Part shown: positions 18,674 through 26,639 of the stretch, piece by piece
Layout: the number at the start of each line of letters is the position of its first letter
How positions within the stretch are numbered: position 1 is the stretch's first letter
DNA from: Streptococcus sanguinis
GTDB lineage: Bacteria > Bacillota > Bacilli > Lactobacillales > Streptococcaceae
Assembly (NCBI RefSeq): GCF_003943735.1
Contig: NZ_RJMV01000016.1
Location: forward strand, 251 to 34,889
Direction: 5' to 3'
DNA length: 34,639 nt
Notes under the pieces: generated by a model
The model's input: the letters and a program-made list of their open reading frames with translations, nothing else
The model's database searches: none
What the model was told of the DNA's origin: nothing
Made by a program: the position numbers and the translations under genes

Positions 18674-19549
18674 ATGAATCTAAGTAACATCAGAGCTCAG
18701 GCTCGAACCATCCGGAGCCAAACGAATGGGATTTTTCTTTTGTTTGCAGCTCCGACTCTTGCCGGTATCCTAAACATCTTGCTTTCCCTTATTGGGAATC
18801 TAAGAGGCTCCGTTTCCGACCTGACCTTCAGCCAGTTCATATATTTTCTGATTAGCCGAACTCTTTTTCCGACGACCATTCAGTTTATCACGTCTCTCCT
18901 GCTGCTTTCTGCCAGCTACACCATGATAAGTGTCATCCGCAAGAAAAAGGATGAGGTCCGCTTTTCAGATATTGGGCATCTTTTTACGAGCAAGAACTTC
19001 ACACCTGTTTTCAAAACCGTTTTGCTCAAGCAGCTATTGCTTTTCCTTTGGAATCTTCCTATATTTTGCGGGAGTCTTCTGTCCGTCTTCAATGCTTATA
19101 AGATTCTCAATATTTCGGAAAAACTTCCTGCCCATACTGTGCTGACTGCTCAAAGCGAGGCAGGACAACAGATTCTTCAATACACACCTGGTATGTTACT
19201 GGGAAGCCTCTTGATATTGGTTGGCCTAGGCATCACCATCCCTCAGTACTACGCATATTCTCAAGCAGAACTGATCCTATATGACCAGCTTGAGACTGAC
19301 ACCTACCAGGGAGCTTTCTCTACTATTCGTCAAAGCCGGAAGCTAATGAAGGGCTATAAGGGAAAGCTATTTTTGCTGGATCTGAGCTTCATCGGCTGGA
19401 ATTTACTGGCCAGAATGACGTACAGTGTACTGAATATTATGGTTCTTCCTTATACAGCGACTGCTTACATTCTCTTCTACGAAGAGTTGAAAAAAGAAAA
19501 AGCGAGCTCAAAAGAAAACAACCCACAGGCACGGAACTCCTTGTCTTAA
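18674..19549 (+). CDS. DUF975 family membrane protein
   Basis: 291 residues with about six hydrophobic segments (roughly 22-42, 52-80, 115-145, 175-198, 235-250, 255-275). The DUF975 signature SRKLMKGYKGKLFLLDLSFIGW lies near residues 218-239 (given here in parts: RKLMKGYKGKLF, LDLSFIGW). The function of the family is unknown; it is common in Firmicutes. It starts behind GGAGGAATT, has its own promoter and ends in a terminator whose left arm lies within the last codons. The C-terminus (KKEKASSKENNPQARN) is charged and likely cytosolic. Confidence 0.8.
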   Translation: MNLSNIRAQARTIRSQTNGIFLLFAAPTLAGILNILLSLIGNLRGSVSDLTFSQFIYFLISRTLFPTTIQFITSLLLLSASYTMISVIRKKKDEVRFSDIGHLFTSKNFTPVFKTVLLKQLLLFLWNLPIFCGSLLSVFNAYKILNISEKLPAHTVLTAQSEAGQQILQYTPGMLLGSLLILVGLGITIPQYYAYSQAELILYDQLETDTYQGAFSTIRQSRKLMKGYKGKLFLLDLSFIGWNLLARMTYSVLNIMVLPYTATAYILFYEELKKEKASSKENNPQARNSLS

Positions 19550-19568
19550 GCTTGTGAGTTGTTTTTTT
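19515..19568. terminator. bidirectional terminator between convergent genes
   Basis: AAAACAACCCACAGG (19515-19529) pairs with CTTGTGAGTTGTTTT (19551-19565) with one mismatch and one G-U. T7 follows on the plus strand (19562-19568) and an A/T tail on the minus strand. It serves the DUF975 gene and the convergent kinase gene; the left arm is inside the DUF975 coding end. Confidence 0.8.
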
Positions 19569-19578
19569 ATTTAGTATT

Positions 19579-20079
19579 TTAGTCTGGCCTGTCAAGGGCA
19601 GAGCGGATTATATCAAAGGCTGCCTCCAGCGAATCCTCATCTGTGAAAAAGGATTCCTCTTCCCAGCCTAAAAAGTCTCGGTCTTTCCACCAGCGCTTCA
19701 TGTCGGCAGGAGTGAATTCATCTTGTTTAGCTCTAGTCTGATGGCGGCGGACTGTTTCTTCAAAGGATAGGTCATAGTAGTAGGCAAAGACCTGCGGAGC
19801 GAAGAGTTTTTTCAACCGCTCGAGCATCTGTCCGTAAATGTCCGTCTCATAAAACCCTTCTACCAGAACCAGCAAATCATGTTCGTAACCGAAGCGTGCC
19901 AATGTTTCCGTCAGGTCAATAGATAAATTTCCCGGCTCAACTTTTTCCTTGAGCATATCCCGTCTAACCGTATCTTGCGATATCAGGAGAGTCCCTCGGC
20001 CATAGTGAGCCTGCAGTTTCCTGGCTAGGCTAGACTTGCCAGAGCCGGAATTGCCACGAATGATGACTAACTTGGCCAT
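19579..20079 (-). CDS. P-loop kinase / zeta-toxin-like AAA protein
   Basis: 166 residues with Walker A GNSGSGKSSLARKL at about 9-22, SQDTVRRDML after the second strand and LLVLVEGFYETDIYG (Walker B-like, near 70-84). YDLSFEETVRRHQTR, a typical lid helix of small-molecule kinases, follows. The short length and single domain fit a nucleotide or metabolite kinase rather than a toxin. It begins one base after the CoA-binding gene's stop (TAAGATG), so the two are translated together. The substrate is unknown. Confidence 0.7.
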   Translation of the reverse strand: MAKLVIIRGNSGSGKSSLARKLQAHYGRGTLLISQDTVRRDMLKEKVEPGNLSIDLTETLARFGYEHDLLVLVEGFYETDIYGQMLERLKKLFAPQVFAYYYDLSFEETVRRHQTRAKQDEFTPADMKRWWKDRDFLGWEEESFFTDEDSLEAAFDIIRSALDRPD

Positions 20080-20080
20080 C

Positions 20081-20518
20081 TTATTCGCCCAGAATCAAGC
20101 GGGTATGCTCGCGTTTAATGCAGCGGTCCATGACAATGTCATCCCGACCGGCTGTCCGCAAAATCTGCTCAGCTTCTTCACTTTCCAAGCCCAACTGAGC
20201 CCAGAAAACCTTGGCATCCGTCTGCAGAAAATCCAGTGCCACATCTGGCAAAAACTCACTGCGGCGGTATACATCGACAATATCCACCGGAAAAGGAATA
20301 TCTTTGAGACTAGCATAAACTGTCTCACCAAAAATTTGACTGCCCGCTGCCCGCGGATTGACTGGAATAATGCGATAGCCTCGCTCCTGCATCTCCTTGG
20401 ACACACGGTTGCTGGTTGTTTCTTCGCGGTCAGACAGTCCGACAACAGCAATCACTTTGCTGTTTTTCAAATAATGCTTGACGATTGCATCGCTGGGATT
20501 TTGAAAATGATAAGTCAT
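20081..20518 (-). CDS. CoA-binding domain protein (YccU/COG1832 type)
   Basis: 145 residues forming one Rossmann-like CoA-binding domain. SKVIAVVGLSDREETTSNRVS is the nucleotide loop; RIIPVNPRAAG and AKVFWAQLGLESEEAEQI follow in the expected order, ending with a conserved DRCIKREH segment. The start is ATG 20518 behind GAGGAGGAAA; an ATG at 20533 precedes the ribosome binding site and is rejected. It forms an operon with the kinase that follows. Confidence 0.8.
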   Translation of the reverse strand: MTYHFQNPSDAIVKHYLKNSKVIAVVGLSDREETTSNRVSKEMQERGYRIIPVNPRAAGSQIFGETVYASLKDIPFPVDIVDVYRRSEFLPDVALDFLQTDAKVFWAQLGLESEEAEQILRTAGRDDIVMDRCIKREHTRLILGE

Positions 20519-20533
20519 AGATTTCCTCCTCAT

Positions 20534-20682
20534 TCATAATAAAGCTGGATAATTTTGCAGTGTTTGCGTCTTAACTGAGTCTGAGCTAAAACCTCGGAAA
20601 ATAGATAATCCGTTCTAGGAGCATCGCTTCTCCGTCCGAATTGCTAATTTTCAGTCGGTTTTGACGCTCTTTGTATCTTGTT
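20534..20682 (-). other. spacer polA to CoA-binding gene, holding repeat copy B
   Basis: A 149-nt spacer. It holds the structured repeat at 20583-20677, whose right end lies 5 nt from the polA stop. I see no clear terminator and no strong promoter, so transcription from polA may continue. Confidence 0.55.
20583..20677 (-). repeat. dispersed ~95-bp structured repeat, copy B
   Basis: Aligns along its length with copy A (9573-9668). The fold has GAGC/GCTC and AAACC/GGTTT outer stems, a GAAAAT/ATTTTC stem, a 4-nt internal loop, AATTCG/CGGATT and an apical GAAGC-GAT-GCTCC hairpin. Where copy A has CAACC/GGTTG, copy B has AAACC/GGTTT, a compensatory change that supports a selected RNA or DNA fold. 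Confidence 0.7.
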
Positions 20683-23325
20683 TTACTTCGCCTCGTACCA
20701 AGTTTGGCCGGCATTTTCATCAGCTACTAATGGAACGGCCAATTCAATCGCGGCTTCCATGGTTTCTTTGACTAGCTGGCGGACGGCTGTTAGCTCGTCA
20801 GCTGGCACTTCTAGCACGATTTCATCGTGAACCTGCAAGAGCATGCGAGATTTAAAATTCTTCTCTGTCAGAGCTCGGTCCAGATTAATCATAGCGACTT
20901 TGAGAATGTCTGCAGCAGAGCCTTGGATCGGGCTGTTAATGGCTGTGCGCTCCGCAAAATTTCGGATGTTAAAGTTGCGGGAATTGATATCTGGCAAAGA
21001 ACGACGGCGATGATAAATGGTCTCTACATAGCCTTTATCACGCGCTTCGCGAACGATGGTTTCCATATAATTCTTGATACCAGGGAAACGCTCAAAATAG
21101 GTCTGGATATAGTCCTTAGCAGCCTTGCGGGAAATGCCCAGATTATTGGCTAGGCCAAAGTCGGAAATTCCATAAACTACTCCGAAGTTGACAGCCTTGG
21201 CATTGCGACGGTCATTAGGTGTCACATCCTCTGCCTTTTCAATACCAAAGACCCGCATGGCTGTAGCCGTGTGAATATCTTCTCCATGTTGAAAGGCAGC
21301 AATCAGATGCTCGTCCTGCGAAATATGAGCCAGCACCCGCAGCTCAATCTGGGAATAATCCGAGCTGAGTAGTACGCTGTCTGCCCACTCCGGCACAAAG
21401 GCCTTGCGAATGAGGCGCCCCTGCTCCAAACGAACGGGGATGTTCTGCAGGTTCGGGTCAACCGAGGACAGGCGACCCGTCTGGGTCAAATCCTGAACAT
21501 AGCGAGTGTGAATCTTGCCGTCAGCCGCAATCGCCTCCTGCAGTCCGATGATATAAGTGGACTGCAGCTTGCTGATTTGACGGTATTCCAGAATCTTAGA
21601 CACAATCGGTGCTATCGGTGCTAAACGCTCCAGCACGTCAACCGCTGTCGAGTAGCCTGTCTTGGTCTTTTTGGTATACTCCAGCGGCAAGCCCATATCC
21701 TCAAAGAGAATGGTTCCCAGCTGTTTTGGTGAGTTAATATTGAACTCCTGACCAGCCAGATCATAAATCTCCTGCGTCAGACTTTCCAGCGTCTTTTCAT
21801 TTTCTGCCTGCATGCCCTGCAGGGTTTCCCGCTCAACCTTGATCCCCGCAATCTCCATCTTGGCTAGGACAAAGGCCAGAGGCTGCTCCATTTCAAGCAA
21901 CAAATCCAGCTGATCGTGGGAACGGAGCTGGTCTTTCATTTGCTCTTCTGTTTCCAGCAACACTTGGATTTTACGAGCTAGATGCTCAAAGAGCTGCTCT
22001 TGCTCCGGCAGAGCGCGCTTGGCTCCCTTGCCATAAACCTCATCATCAGTCGGCAGGATTGTTTGGCCGTAAAGCCGAGCAATAGTCGCCAGCTCATTAT
22101 CCTCAACTGTAGAAAGCAGATACTTGGCTAGGCGCGCATCAAAGGCTGCTGCCGGCAGTTCAATGCCGTAATGACTGAGCAGTACCTTAGTCCGCTTGAG
22201 ATCGTAGGTTTTCAGAGCTGTTTTTGTCAAAAACTCCTGAAAGAGAGGTTGCTGCAGTAAGTCGCTAGAGCCAACATAAATCTGACGGCTATCGCCCCAG
22301 GCAAGACCGACAATCTCTTCCTTGTGGTAGTTGTCACCCAAGATTTCAAAATAGAAGAATTGCTCTGGTGCCAACATATCTGCTGTCACCTCAGTCACTT
22401 TTGTCAATTCAATTGGTTTGACTTCTACCGGCTCTTGACCAGTACCTAGCTGAGCCTTGAGCTGCTTGAAGCCCATCTCGTCATAGAACTTACTCAGGGC
22501 CTCTATCTGAGGACCCTTATAAACCAAATCATCCAGCCCGATTTCAATCGGAGCCTGAGTATTGATGGTGGCTAGGGTTTTAGATAAGAAGGCCTTGTCC
22601 TTGTCATTGATCAGATTTTCCTTCATCTTGGAAGCCTTGAGCTGGTCAATGTTTTCATAGAGATTTTCCAAAGAGCCATACTCCAAGAGGAGCTTGAGGC
22701 CAGTCTTCTCGCCAATCTTGGTCACGCCGGGGATATTGTCCGACTGATCGCCCATCAGCGCCTTGAGGTCAATGAACTGCTCTGGTGTGATGCCCATCTT
22801 TTCCATGAGGTAGGCTGGGGTAAATTCCTCAAACTCAGCTACGCCTTTCTTGGATATCTCTACCACGGTATTATCATCCGTCAGCTGAATCAAGTCTTTA
22901 TCGCCGCTGACAATGGTCACATCGTAAGGCACAGCTGTCTTTTCAGCCATCTTGTCCAAGGTCCCGATAATGTCATCCGCCTCGTACTGAGCCAAGTCAT
23001 AGAAGTGAATGCCTAGGTGCTTCAGCATTTCTCGTATAAAAGGCAACTGCTCACGAAATTCATCCGGTGTCTTGGCCCGACCAGCCTTATAGTCAGCATA
23101 CATCTCGGTCCGGAAGGTCGTCTTGCCAGCATCAAAAGCTACCAGAACATGAGTCGGCTGCACGCGCTCCAAGAGATGATTGAGCATGAGGTGAAAGCCA
23201 TAAATGGCATTGGTATGCAGGCCCGATGGACTCTTGAAACGGTCAATTTGATTATAAAGCGCAAAAAAAGCGCGAAAAGCAACGGACGAACCGTCGATTA
23301 ATAATAACTTATTCTTATTTTCCAT
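20683..23325 (-). CDS. polA: DNA polymerase I
   Basis: 880 residues in three parts. The N-terminal 5' nuclease (about 1-290) has LLLIDGSSVAFRAFFAL, YEADDIIGTLD and LMGDQSDNIPGV. A degenerate 3'-5' exonuclease domain (about 310-480) follows. The polymerase (about 490-880) has motif A SSDYSQIELRVLAH, motif B RRNAKAVNFGVVYG and motif C LLQVHDEIVLEVP. The exonuclease motif that should read FDTET is YFEILG, so proofreading is probably lost, as in other streptococci. The -10 box ends six bases before the ATG and there is no Shine-Dalgarno sequence, so the mRNA is probably leaderless. It diverges from the histidine phosphatase gene. Confidence 0.97.
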   Translation of the reverse strand: MENKNKLLLIDGSSVAFRAFFALYNQIDRFKSPSGLHTNAIYGFHLMLNHLLERVQPTHVLVAFDAGKTTFRTEMYADYKAGRAKTPDEFREQLPFIREMLKHLGIHFYDLAQYEADDIIGTLDKMAEKTAVPYDVTIVSGDKDLIQLTDDNTVVEISKKGVAEFEEFTPAYLMEKMGITPEQFIDLKALMGDQSDNIPGVTKIGEKTGLKLLLEYGSLENLYENIDQLKASKMKENLINDKDKAFLSKTLATINTQAPIEIGLDDLVYKGPQIEALSKFYDEMGFKQLKAQLGTGQEPVEVKPIELTKVTEVTADMLAPEQFFYFEILGDNYHKEEIVGLAWGDSRQIYVGSSDLLQQPLFQEFLTKTALKTYDLKRTKVLLSHYGIELPAAAFDARLAKYLLSTVEDNELATIARLYGQTILPTDDEVYGKGAKRALPEQEQLFEHLARKIQVLLETEEQMKDQLRSHDQLDLLLEMEQPLAFVLAKMEIAGIKVERETLQGMQAENEKTLESLTQEIYDLAGQEFNINSPKQLGTILFEDMGLPLEYTKKTKTGYSTAVDVLERLAPIAPIVSKILEYRQISKLQSTYIIGLQEAIAADGKIHTRYVQDLTQTGRLSSVDPNLQNIPVRLEQGRLIRKAFVPEWADSVLLSSDYSQIELRVLAHISQDEHLIAAFQHGEDIHTATAMRVFGIEKAEDVTPNDRRNAKAVNFGVVYGISDFGLANNLGISRKAAKDYIQTYFERFPGIKNYMETIVREARDKGYVETIYHRRRSLPDINSRNFNIRNFAERTAINSPIQGSAADILKVAMINLDRALTEKNFKSRMLLQVHDEIVLEVPADELTAVRQLVKETMEAAIELAVPLVADENAGQTWYEAK

Positions 23326-23331
23326 AGGTTT

Positions 23332-23340
23332 ATTATAACA
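23332..23340 (-). promoter_or_regulatory. polA promoter (leaderless arrangement)
   Basis: TGTTATAAT on the minus strand (hexamer at plus 23332-23337) is a perfect extended -10. Only AAACCT separates it from the polA ATG, so transcription should start at or within a base or two of the start codon. No good -35 is visible. Confidence 0.7.
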
Positions 23341-23408
23341 CGAAAGGCGGACAAAGACAGGAACAGCGGCGTGGAAAATAGGTAGAAAGTGAATTGAGAT
23401 TTAAATTT

Positions 23409-23417
23409 TGCTATAAT
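23409..23417 (+). promoter_or_regulatory. promoter of the histidine phosphatase gene (leaderless arrangement)
   Basis: TGCTATAAT (hexamer at 23412-23417) is a perfect extended -10. The ATG at 23424 follows after only CATCCT, so transcription would start at the initiation codon. This rules out the TTG at 23394 as a start. Confidence 0.7.
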
Positions 23418-23423
23418 CATCCT

Positions 23424-23966
23424 ATGAAAAACACTTACTATTTTATCCGTCATGCGCATTCTAACTATACACCTGATGAAATCAACCGACCATTATCAGA
23501 CAAAGGGCAAGAATCCTTGGCGCAGCTTGACTTTTTAGCAGACAAACCCATTACCGCCATTTATTCCAGTCCTTACCGAAGAGCCACCCAGACGGTTGAA
23601 CCTTTGGCTCAGAGCCTGAAACTCGCTATTCAAACCGACAAACGGCTAATAGAGCGAAAGCTAAGTAGTCAAGCGATTGCCGACCAAGATTTTGAAAAAT
23701 CCCTCATGCAACTTTGGTCTCAGCCGGCATTTTCACTCGTTGGTGGCGAGTCTAATCAACAAGCTCAACAGCGAGCCTTAGCCCTTCTTCATGAACTGGA
23801 AAGCAAGCATCAAAACGAAGAGATTATCATTAGCTCTCATGGTAACCTTATCTGCATTTTACTAAGCGCATTCGATTCCAGCATTGATTATAACTTTTGG
23901 CATAATCTTTCCATGCCAGATGTGCTAGTTTTAGATAAAGACGAAAGAATCACTCACCTCCCATAA
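23424..23966 (+). CDS. histidine phosphatase family protein (phosphoglycerate-mutase-like)
   Basis: 180 residues. The catalytic RHAHS motif is at residues 9-13 (FIRHAHSNYT) with the phospho-acceptor histidine. The second-half motif SSHGNLI is near residue 138, and YSSPYRRATQTVEPL near 50 carries the conserved arginine. Members dephosphorylate small metabolites or proteins; which substrate is unclear. The start is ATG 23424: the frame continues upstream to a TTG at 23394, but that would lie upstream of the promoter. Upstream sequence shows no ribosome binding site. It diverges from polA. Confidence 0.85.
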   Translation: MKNTYYFIRHAHSNYTPDEINRPLSDKGQESLAQLDFLADKPITAIYSSPYRRATQTVEPLAQSLKLAIQTDKRLIERKLSSQAIADQDFEKSLMQLWSQPAFSLVGGESNQQAQQRALALLHELESKHQNEEIIISSHGNLICILLSAFDSSIDYNFWHNLSMPDVLVLDKDERITHLP

Positions 23967-24014
23967 AAGATGGTATCGCCTAGCAAGATTCGACTAAATC
24001 TTATCGCTCATATA

Positions 24015-24023
24015 TGTTATAAT
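24015..24023 (+). promoter_or_regulatory. promoter of the YcxB-like gene
   Basis: TGTTATAAT (hexamer at 24018-24023) is a perfect extended -10, with a weak -35. A normal leader with GGAGG follows, in contrast to the phosphatase gene just upstream. Confidence 0.7.
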
Positions 24024-24043
24024 ATAGAAACTGGAGGTAAAAG

Positions 24044-24520
24044 ATGTTTCCAATCCGTATTACAACTCTTATGACTGAAGAAGTTTATAAAAGATTTTCA
24101 TGGGCTATTCTCGTGCGACGAAAAGGATTTGTATTATACATAATCATACTGATAATCGGGCTGTTCACCTACGTAATGCTCGGCCCATTAGAGGAAAAGA
24201 TAATATCTATCATATTGGCTCCCCCTATTTGCGCCTCTATGTACTATTTTGGCATGAATTATCAGATAAAGAGAGCCTATCAAAAAAATCCTTTATTTCA
24301 GAACATGGAGGTCACTCTGATATTTGACAGAGAGTCTTTTATAGCAAGAAACATACGTGGTGAATTTCGCTATACCTATGATGATATTGTCAAGGTCATT
24401 ATGACAAAGCAAGATTTTTATATCTTGATAGGGGAGAGCACTGGTTTCCCTATTGAAAAAAAGAACTGCACTCCCGAGGCTCTTGAGTTCTTGCTGGAAC
24501 TTCACATTGAGCATATGTAA
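24044..24520 (+). CDS. YcxB-like membrane protein
   Basis: 158 residues. Two membrane segments (about 29-50 and 55-76, around LYIIILIIGLFTYVML and IISIILAPPICASMYYFGM) are followed by a soluble C-terminal domain. That domain's VTLIFDRESFIARNIRGEF and YTYDDIVKVIMTKQDFYILIG (residues about 92-136) resemble the YcxB-like fold. The function is unknown. It has its own promoter and a GGAGGT binding site, and ends at a bidirectional terminator. Base composition is AT-rich. Confidence 0.55.
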   Translation: MFPIRITTLMTEEVYKRFSWAILVRRKGFVLYIIILIIGLFTYVMLGPLEEKIISIILAPPICASMYYFGMNYQIKRAYQKNPLFQNMEVTLIFDRESFIARNIRGEFRYTYDDIVKVIMTKQDFYILIGESTGFPIEKKNCTPEALEFLLELHIEHM

Positions 24521-24523
24521 AAG

Positions 24524-24569
24524 AAAAAGCAGGCTAGACTGACAGTAGATCAGTTCTGGTCTGCTTTTT
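24524..24569. terminator. bidirectional terminator
   Basis: AAAAAGCAG (24524-24532) pairs with CTGCTTTTT (24561-24569), and the pairing extends inward with mismatches to a short loop. T-tails are present in both directions. It serves the YcxB-like gene on plus and the HAD gene on minus, whose TAA codon lies in the right arm. Confidence 0.85.
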
Positions 24570-25182
24570 ATTTTGTAAATAATTGCTTGATATCCACCAA
24601 CTTCTCTATTTTCTGATTGATTTCTGGTCGGTAGTCACAGAAGTTAATGCTCTGGATGCCACTATTGACTGCAACATCCACGTCCAGCGTCCGATCGCCG
24701 ATATAGTAAGTTTCCTGCTTATCCAGGCCATATTTATCGAGCAGATAGTCGACACCTTCTGGGTGGGGCTTGCGCTCAAAGCCGTTGGCTGTTGTGATGA
24801 TTTCTGTAAAATAGTCATAAATACCCAAGTCTCGTAAAATTTGATGGGCATTGAGTCCCTTGTGGGTATAGACGAACTGGGCAATGCCCTGCTCTTCAGC
24901 CCAGGCTAGTATCTCCGCAGCTCCTTCCATCAGATGGACCTGAACATTCTTTTCCTTTAGACTTGCTCCACGGAAGGCATTCATATCAGCAGCATCCAGC
25001 CCTTTCTCAGATGCCACTTCCTCCAAGAGCTTCTGGACAGAGTGCTTTAGGATATAGCTGTGAATACTCGCCCTGTCGAAGTCCAGACCATAGTGAGCAT
25101 AGGTTTCCTCAATCCCTGCCAAAATAGCATCGTAGGAGTCCAGCAAGGTGCCGTCCAAATCCCAAATAAACGCTTTTGTCAT
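24568..25182 (-). CDS. HAD-superfamily phosphatase (subfamily IA)
   Basis: 204 residues. Motif I FIWDLDGTLLDS (nucleophile Asp8, Asp10) opens the protein. A helical cap (about 18-85), motif II YTHKG near 105, motif III RKPHPEG (lysine) near 137 and motif IV YIGDRTLDVDVAVNSG near 160-175 follow. This resembles phosphoglycolate phosphatase and beta-phosphoglucomutase relatives; the substrate is unknown. Its ATG overlaps the MATE gene stop by 4 bases (ATGA), so the pair is co-translated. Confidence 0.85.
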   Translation of the reverse strand: MTKAFIWDLDGTLLDSYDAILAGIEETYAHYGLDFDRASIHSYILKHSVQKLLEEVASEKGLDAADMNAFRGASLKEKNVQVHLMEGAAEILAWAEEQGIAQFVYTHKGLNAHQILRDLGIYDYFTEIITTANGFERKPHPEGVDYLLDKYGLDKQETYYIGDRTLDVDVAVNSGIQSINFCDYRPEINQKIEKLVDIKQLFTK

Positions 25183-26456
25183 GTGATTTCCCTCATTTTT
25201 CTGTCAAATAAAACCTTTAAAAATAGCCAGCGGAAGCCATTGTCCAAGAGCATCCCAGTCCAGACTCCCGGCAGACCCAAGCCAAAAGTCACTCCCAGCA
25301 AGTAACCGACAATAATGCGAATCAGCCACATACCAATAGCCGTGGCATAAAAGGGCAGTCTGGAATTGCCCAGACCCTGCCAGATAGCTGTGTAAATCAC
25401 GGTTCCGACTGCCATGGGAGTTCCCAGCAGGGAGAAAAGCATGACCGAAAGACTGGCTGTGATAGCTCCGCTATTATCCGTATAGAGCAAGGTCAGCGGC
25501 CGACCAAAAGCAAAGATTCCTAGAGCCACAGGTAGCATACAAGCAAAAGACAGCCAGAAGGCCCTCTGACGAATCAGACCGACCTCTTGCATATCTCCCT
25601 CCCCCACCGCATGGGCGACCAGCATGACTGTTGCTGTCGCAACCCCAAAGGCAGGCATATAGTTAAACTGAGTCAGGACTTCACCAATGGCATTCCCCGC
25701 TACTGCGTCCGTCCCAAAGACGACCACAATGGCAATGATAACTACATCACCCGCCCGCATCATGAGCCGCTCTCCAGCAGCTGGCAGAGACAGGCGTAAG
25801 AGCTCTCCATCTAAGCCCCAGCGCCAGCGGATTGTGGACAAATCCAGCTCCCGCCAGAGAATCAGCACACCGACCAAACGAGCCAGCACCGTTCCCAACG
25901 CTACACCGACAATACCAAGCCGAAAGACGTAAATCCCCAGACCGGAAAAGAGGGCATTGAGGACATTGGTCAGAAGACTGACATACATGGGAAATCTAGG
26001 ATTGCGCGTGACCCGCACTAAAGCACCAAAAGAAGTCATCAAGCCTAGCAGAACAATTGTCCCACCAACCAGAGCCAGATAAAGACCACCTGCTTCAGCC
26101 ACCGCTTTTTCCGTCCCTAGAAGATCCAGCATCTGCCTGCCAAAGAGCAGGGAAATCAGCCCCAACAGAAGACTCAGAAGCAAGGTTAGCTTGATAGCCT
26201 CAGCTGTATGATAGGCCAGACGCTTCTTGTCCCCCTGAGCCAGAGTCTTGGAGATGAGACTGGAAATAGCAGCCCCCAGCGCGATAAAGATTGCCTGATA
26301 AATCGTAATGATGTTGCCGGCCACCGAGACACCAGAAATAGCAATCAGCCCAAGACTGGCCACCAGATAGCTGTCGACCATTCCCATGAGCATCTGCAAA
26401 AAGTTCTCCGCCATAGCCGGCAAGGCGATATTCATGATTTTTTTATAAGTCGTCAT
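25179..26456 (-). CDS. MATE family efflux transporter
   Basis: About 425 residues with twelve predicted membrane helices, starting MTTYKKIMNIALPAMAENFL, a typical MATE helix 1. The two homologous halves meet near residue 210. Transporters of this family export cationic drugs or metabolites using sodium or proton gradients; the substrate cannot be read from sequence. The start is ATG 26456 (AGGAG 11 nt upstream); a TTG at 26516 gives a 20-residue extension with no family support. It overlaps the HAD gene by 4 bases. Confidence 0.85.
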   Translation of the reverse strand: MTTYKKIMNIALPAMAENFLQMLMGMVDSYLVASLGLIAISGVSVAGNIITIYQAIFIALGAAISSLISKTLAQGDKKRLAYHTAEAIKLTLLLSLLLGLISLLFGRQMLDLLGTEKAVAEAGGLYLALVGGTIVLLGLMTSFGALVRVTRNPRFPMYVSLLTNVLNALFSGLGIYVFRLGIVGVALGTVLARLVGVLILWRELDLSTIRWRWGLDGELLRLSLPAAGERLMMRAGDVVIIAIVVVFGTDAVAGNAIGEVLTQFNYMPAFGVATATVMLVAHAVGEGDMQEVGLIRQRAFWLSFACMLPVALGIFAFGRPLTLLYTDNSGAITASLSVMLFSLLGTPMAVGTVIYTAIWQGLGNSRLPFYATAIGMWLIRIIVGYLLGVTFGLGLPGVWTGMLLDNGFRWLFLKVLFDRKMREIT

Positions 26457-26529
26457 AATCTGAAAATCTCCTGCATTTGTATATCCTTTCTCACTTGAGA
26501 TTTCCACCCTCCACAATAGAGAATAGAAA

Positions 26530-26553
26530 GCGGTGGGACTATTGTCCTACCGC
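26530..26553 (-). terminator. weak terminator-like hairpin after the YitT gene
   Basis: GCGGTGGGAC (26530-26539) pairs with GTCCTACCGC (26544-26553): 10 bp with one G-U and a 4-nt loop. On the minus strand the stem is followed by TTTCTATTC, a poor U-tract. It would separate aspS-yitT from the MATE-HAD pair. Confidence 0.55.
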
Positions 26554-26639
26554 ATATTAATCTCCTATCTATAAAAACTTGTTTTAAGCACAAACTCCCA
26601 CACTATACTGCTTCGCATTCCCAAACTCAATGAATATCT

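Noticed and set aside
19579..20079. Zeta toxin of a toxin-antitoxin pair
   Set aside because: The P-loop and lid resemble zeta, but the neighbour is a CoA-binding protein, not an epsilon-type antitoxin.
23394..23423. TTG start for the histidine phosphatase
   Set aside because: It lies upstream of the perfect TGCTATAAT promoter, so it would not be transcribed from it.
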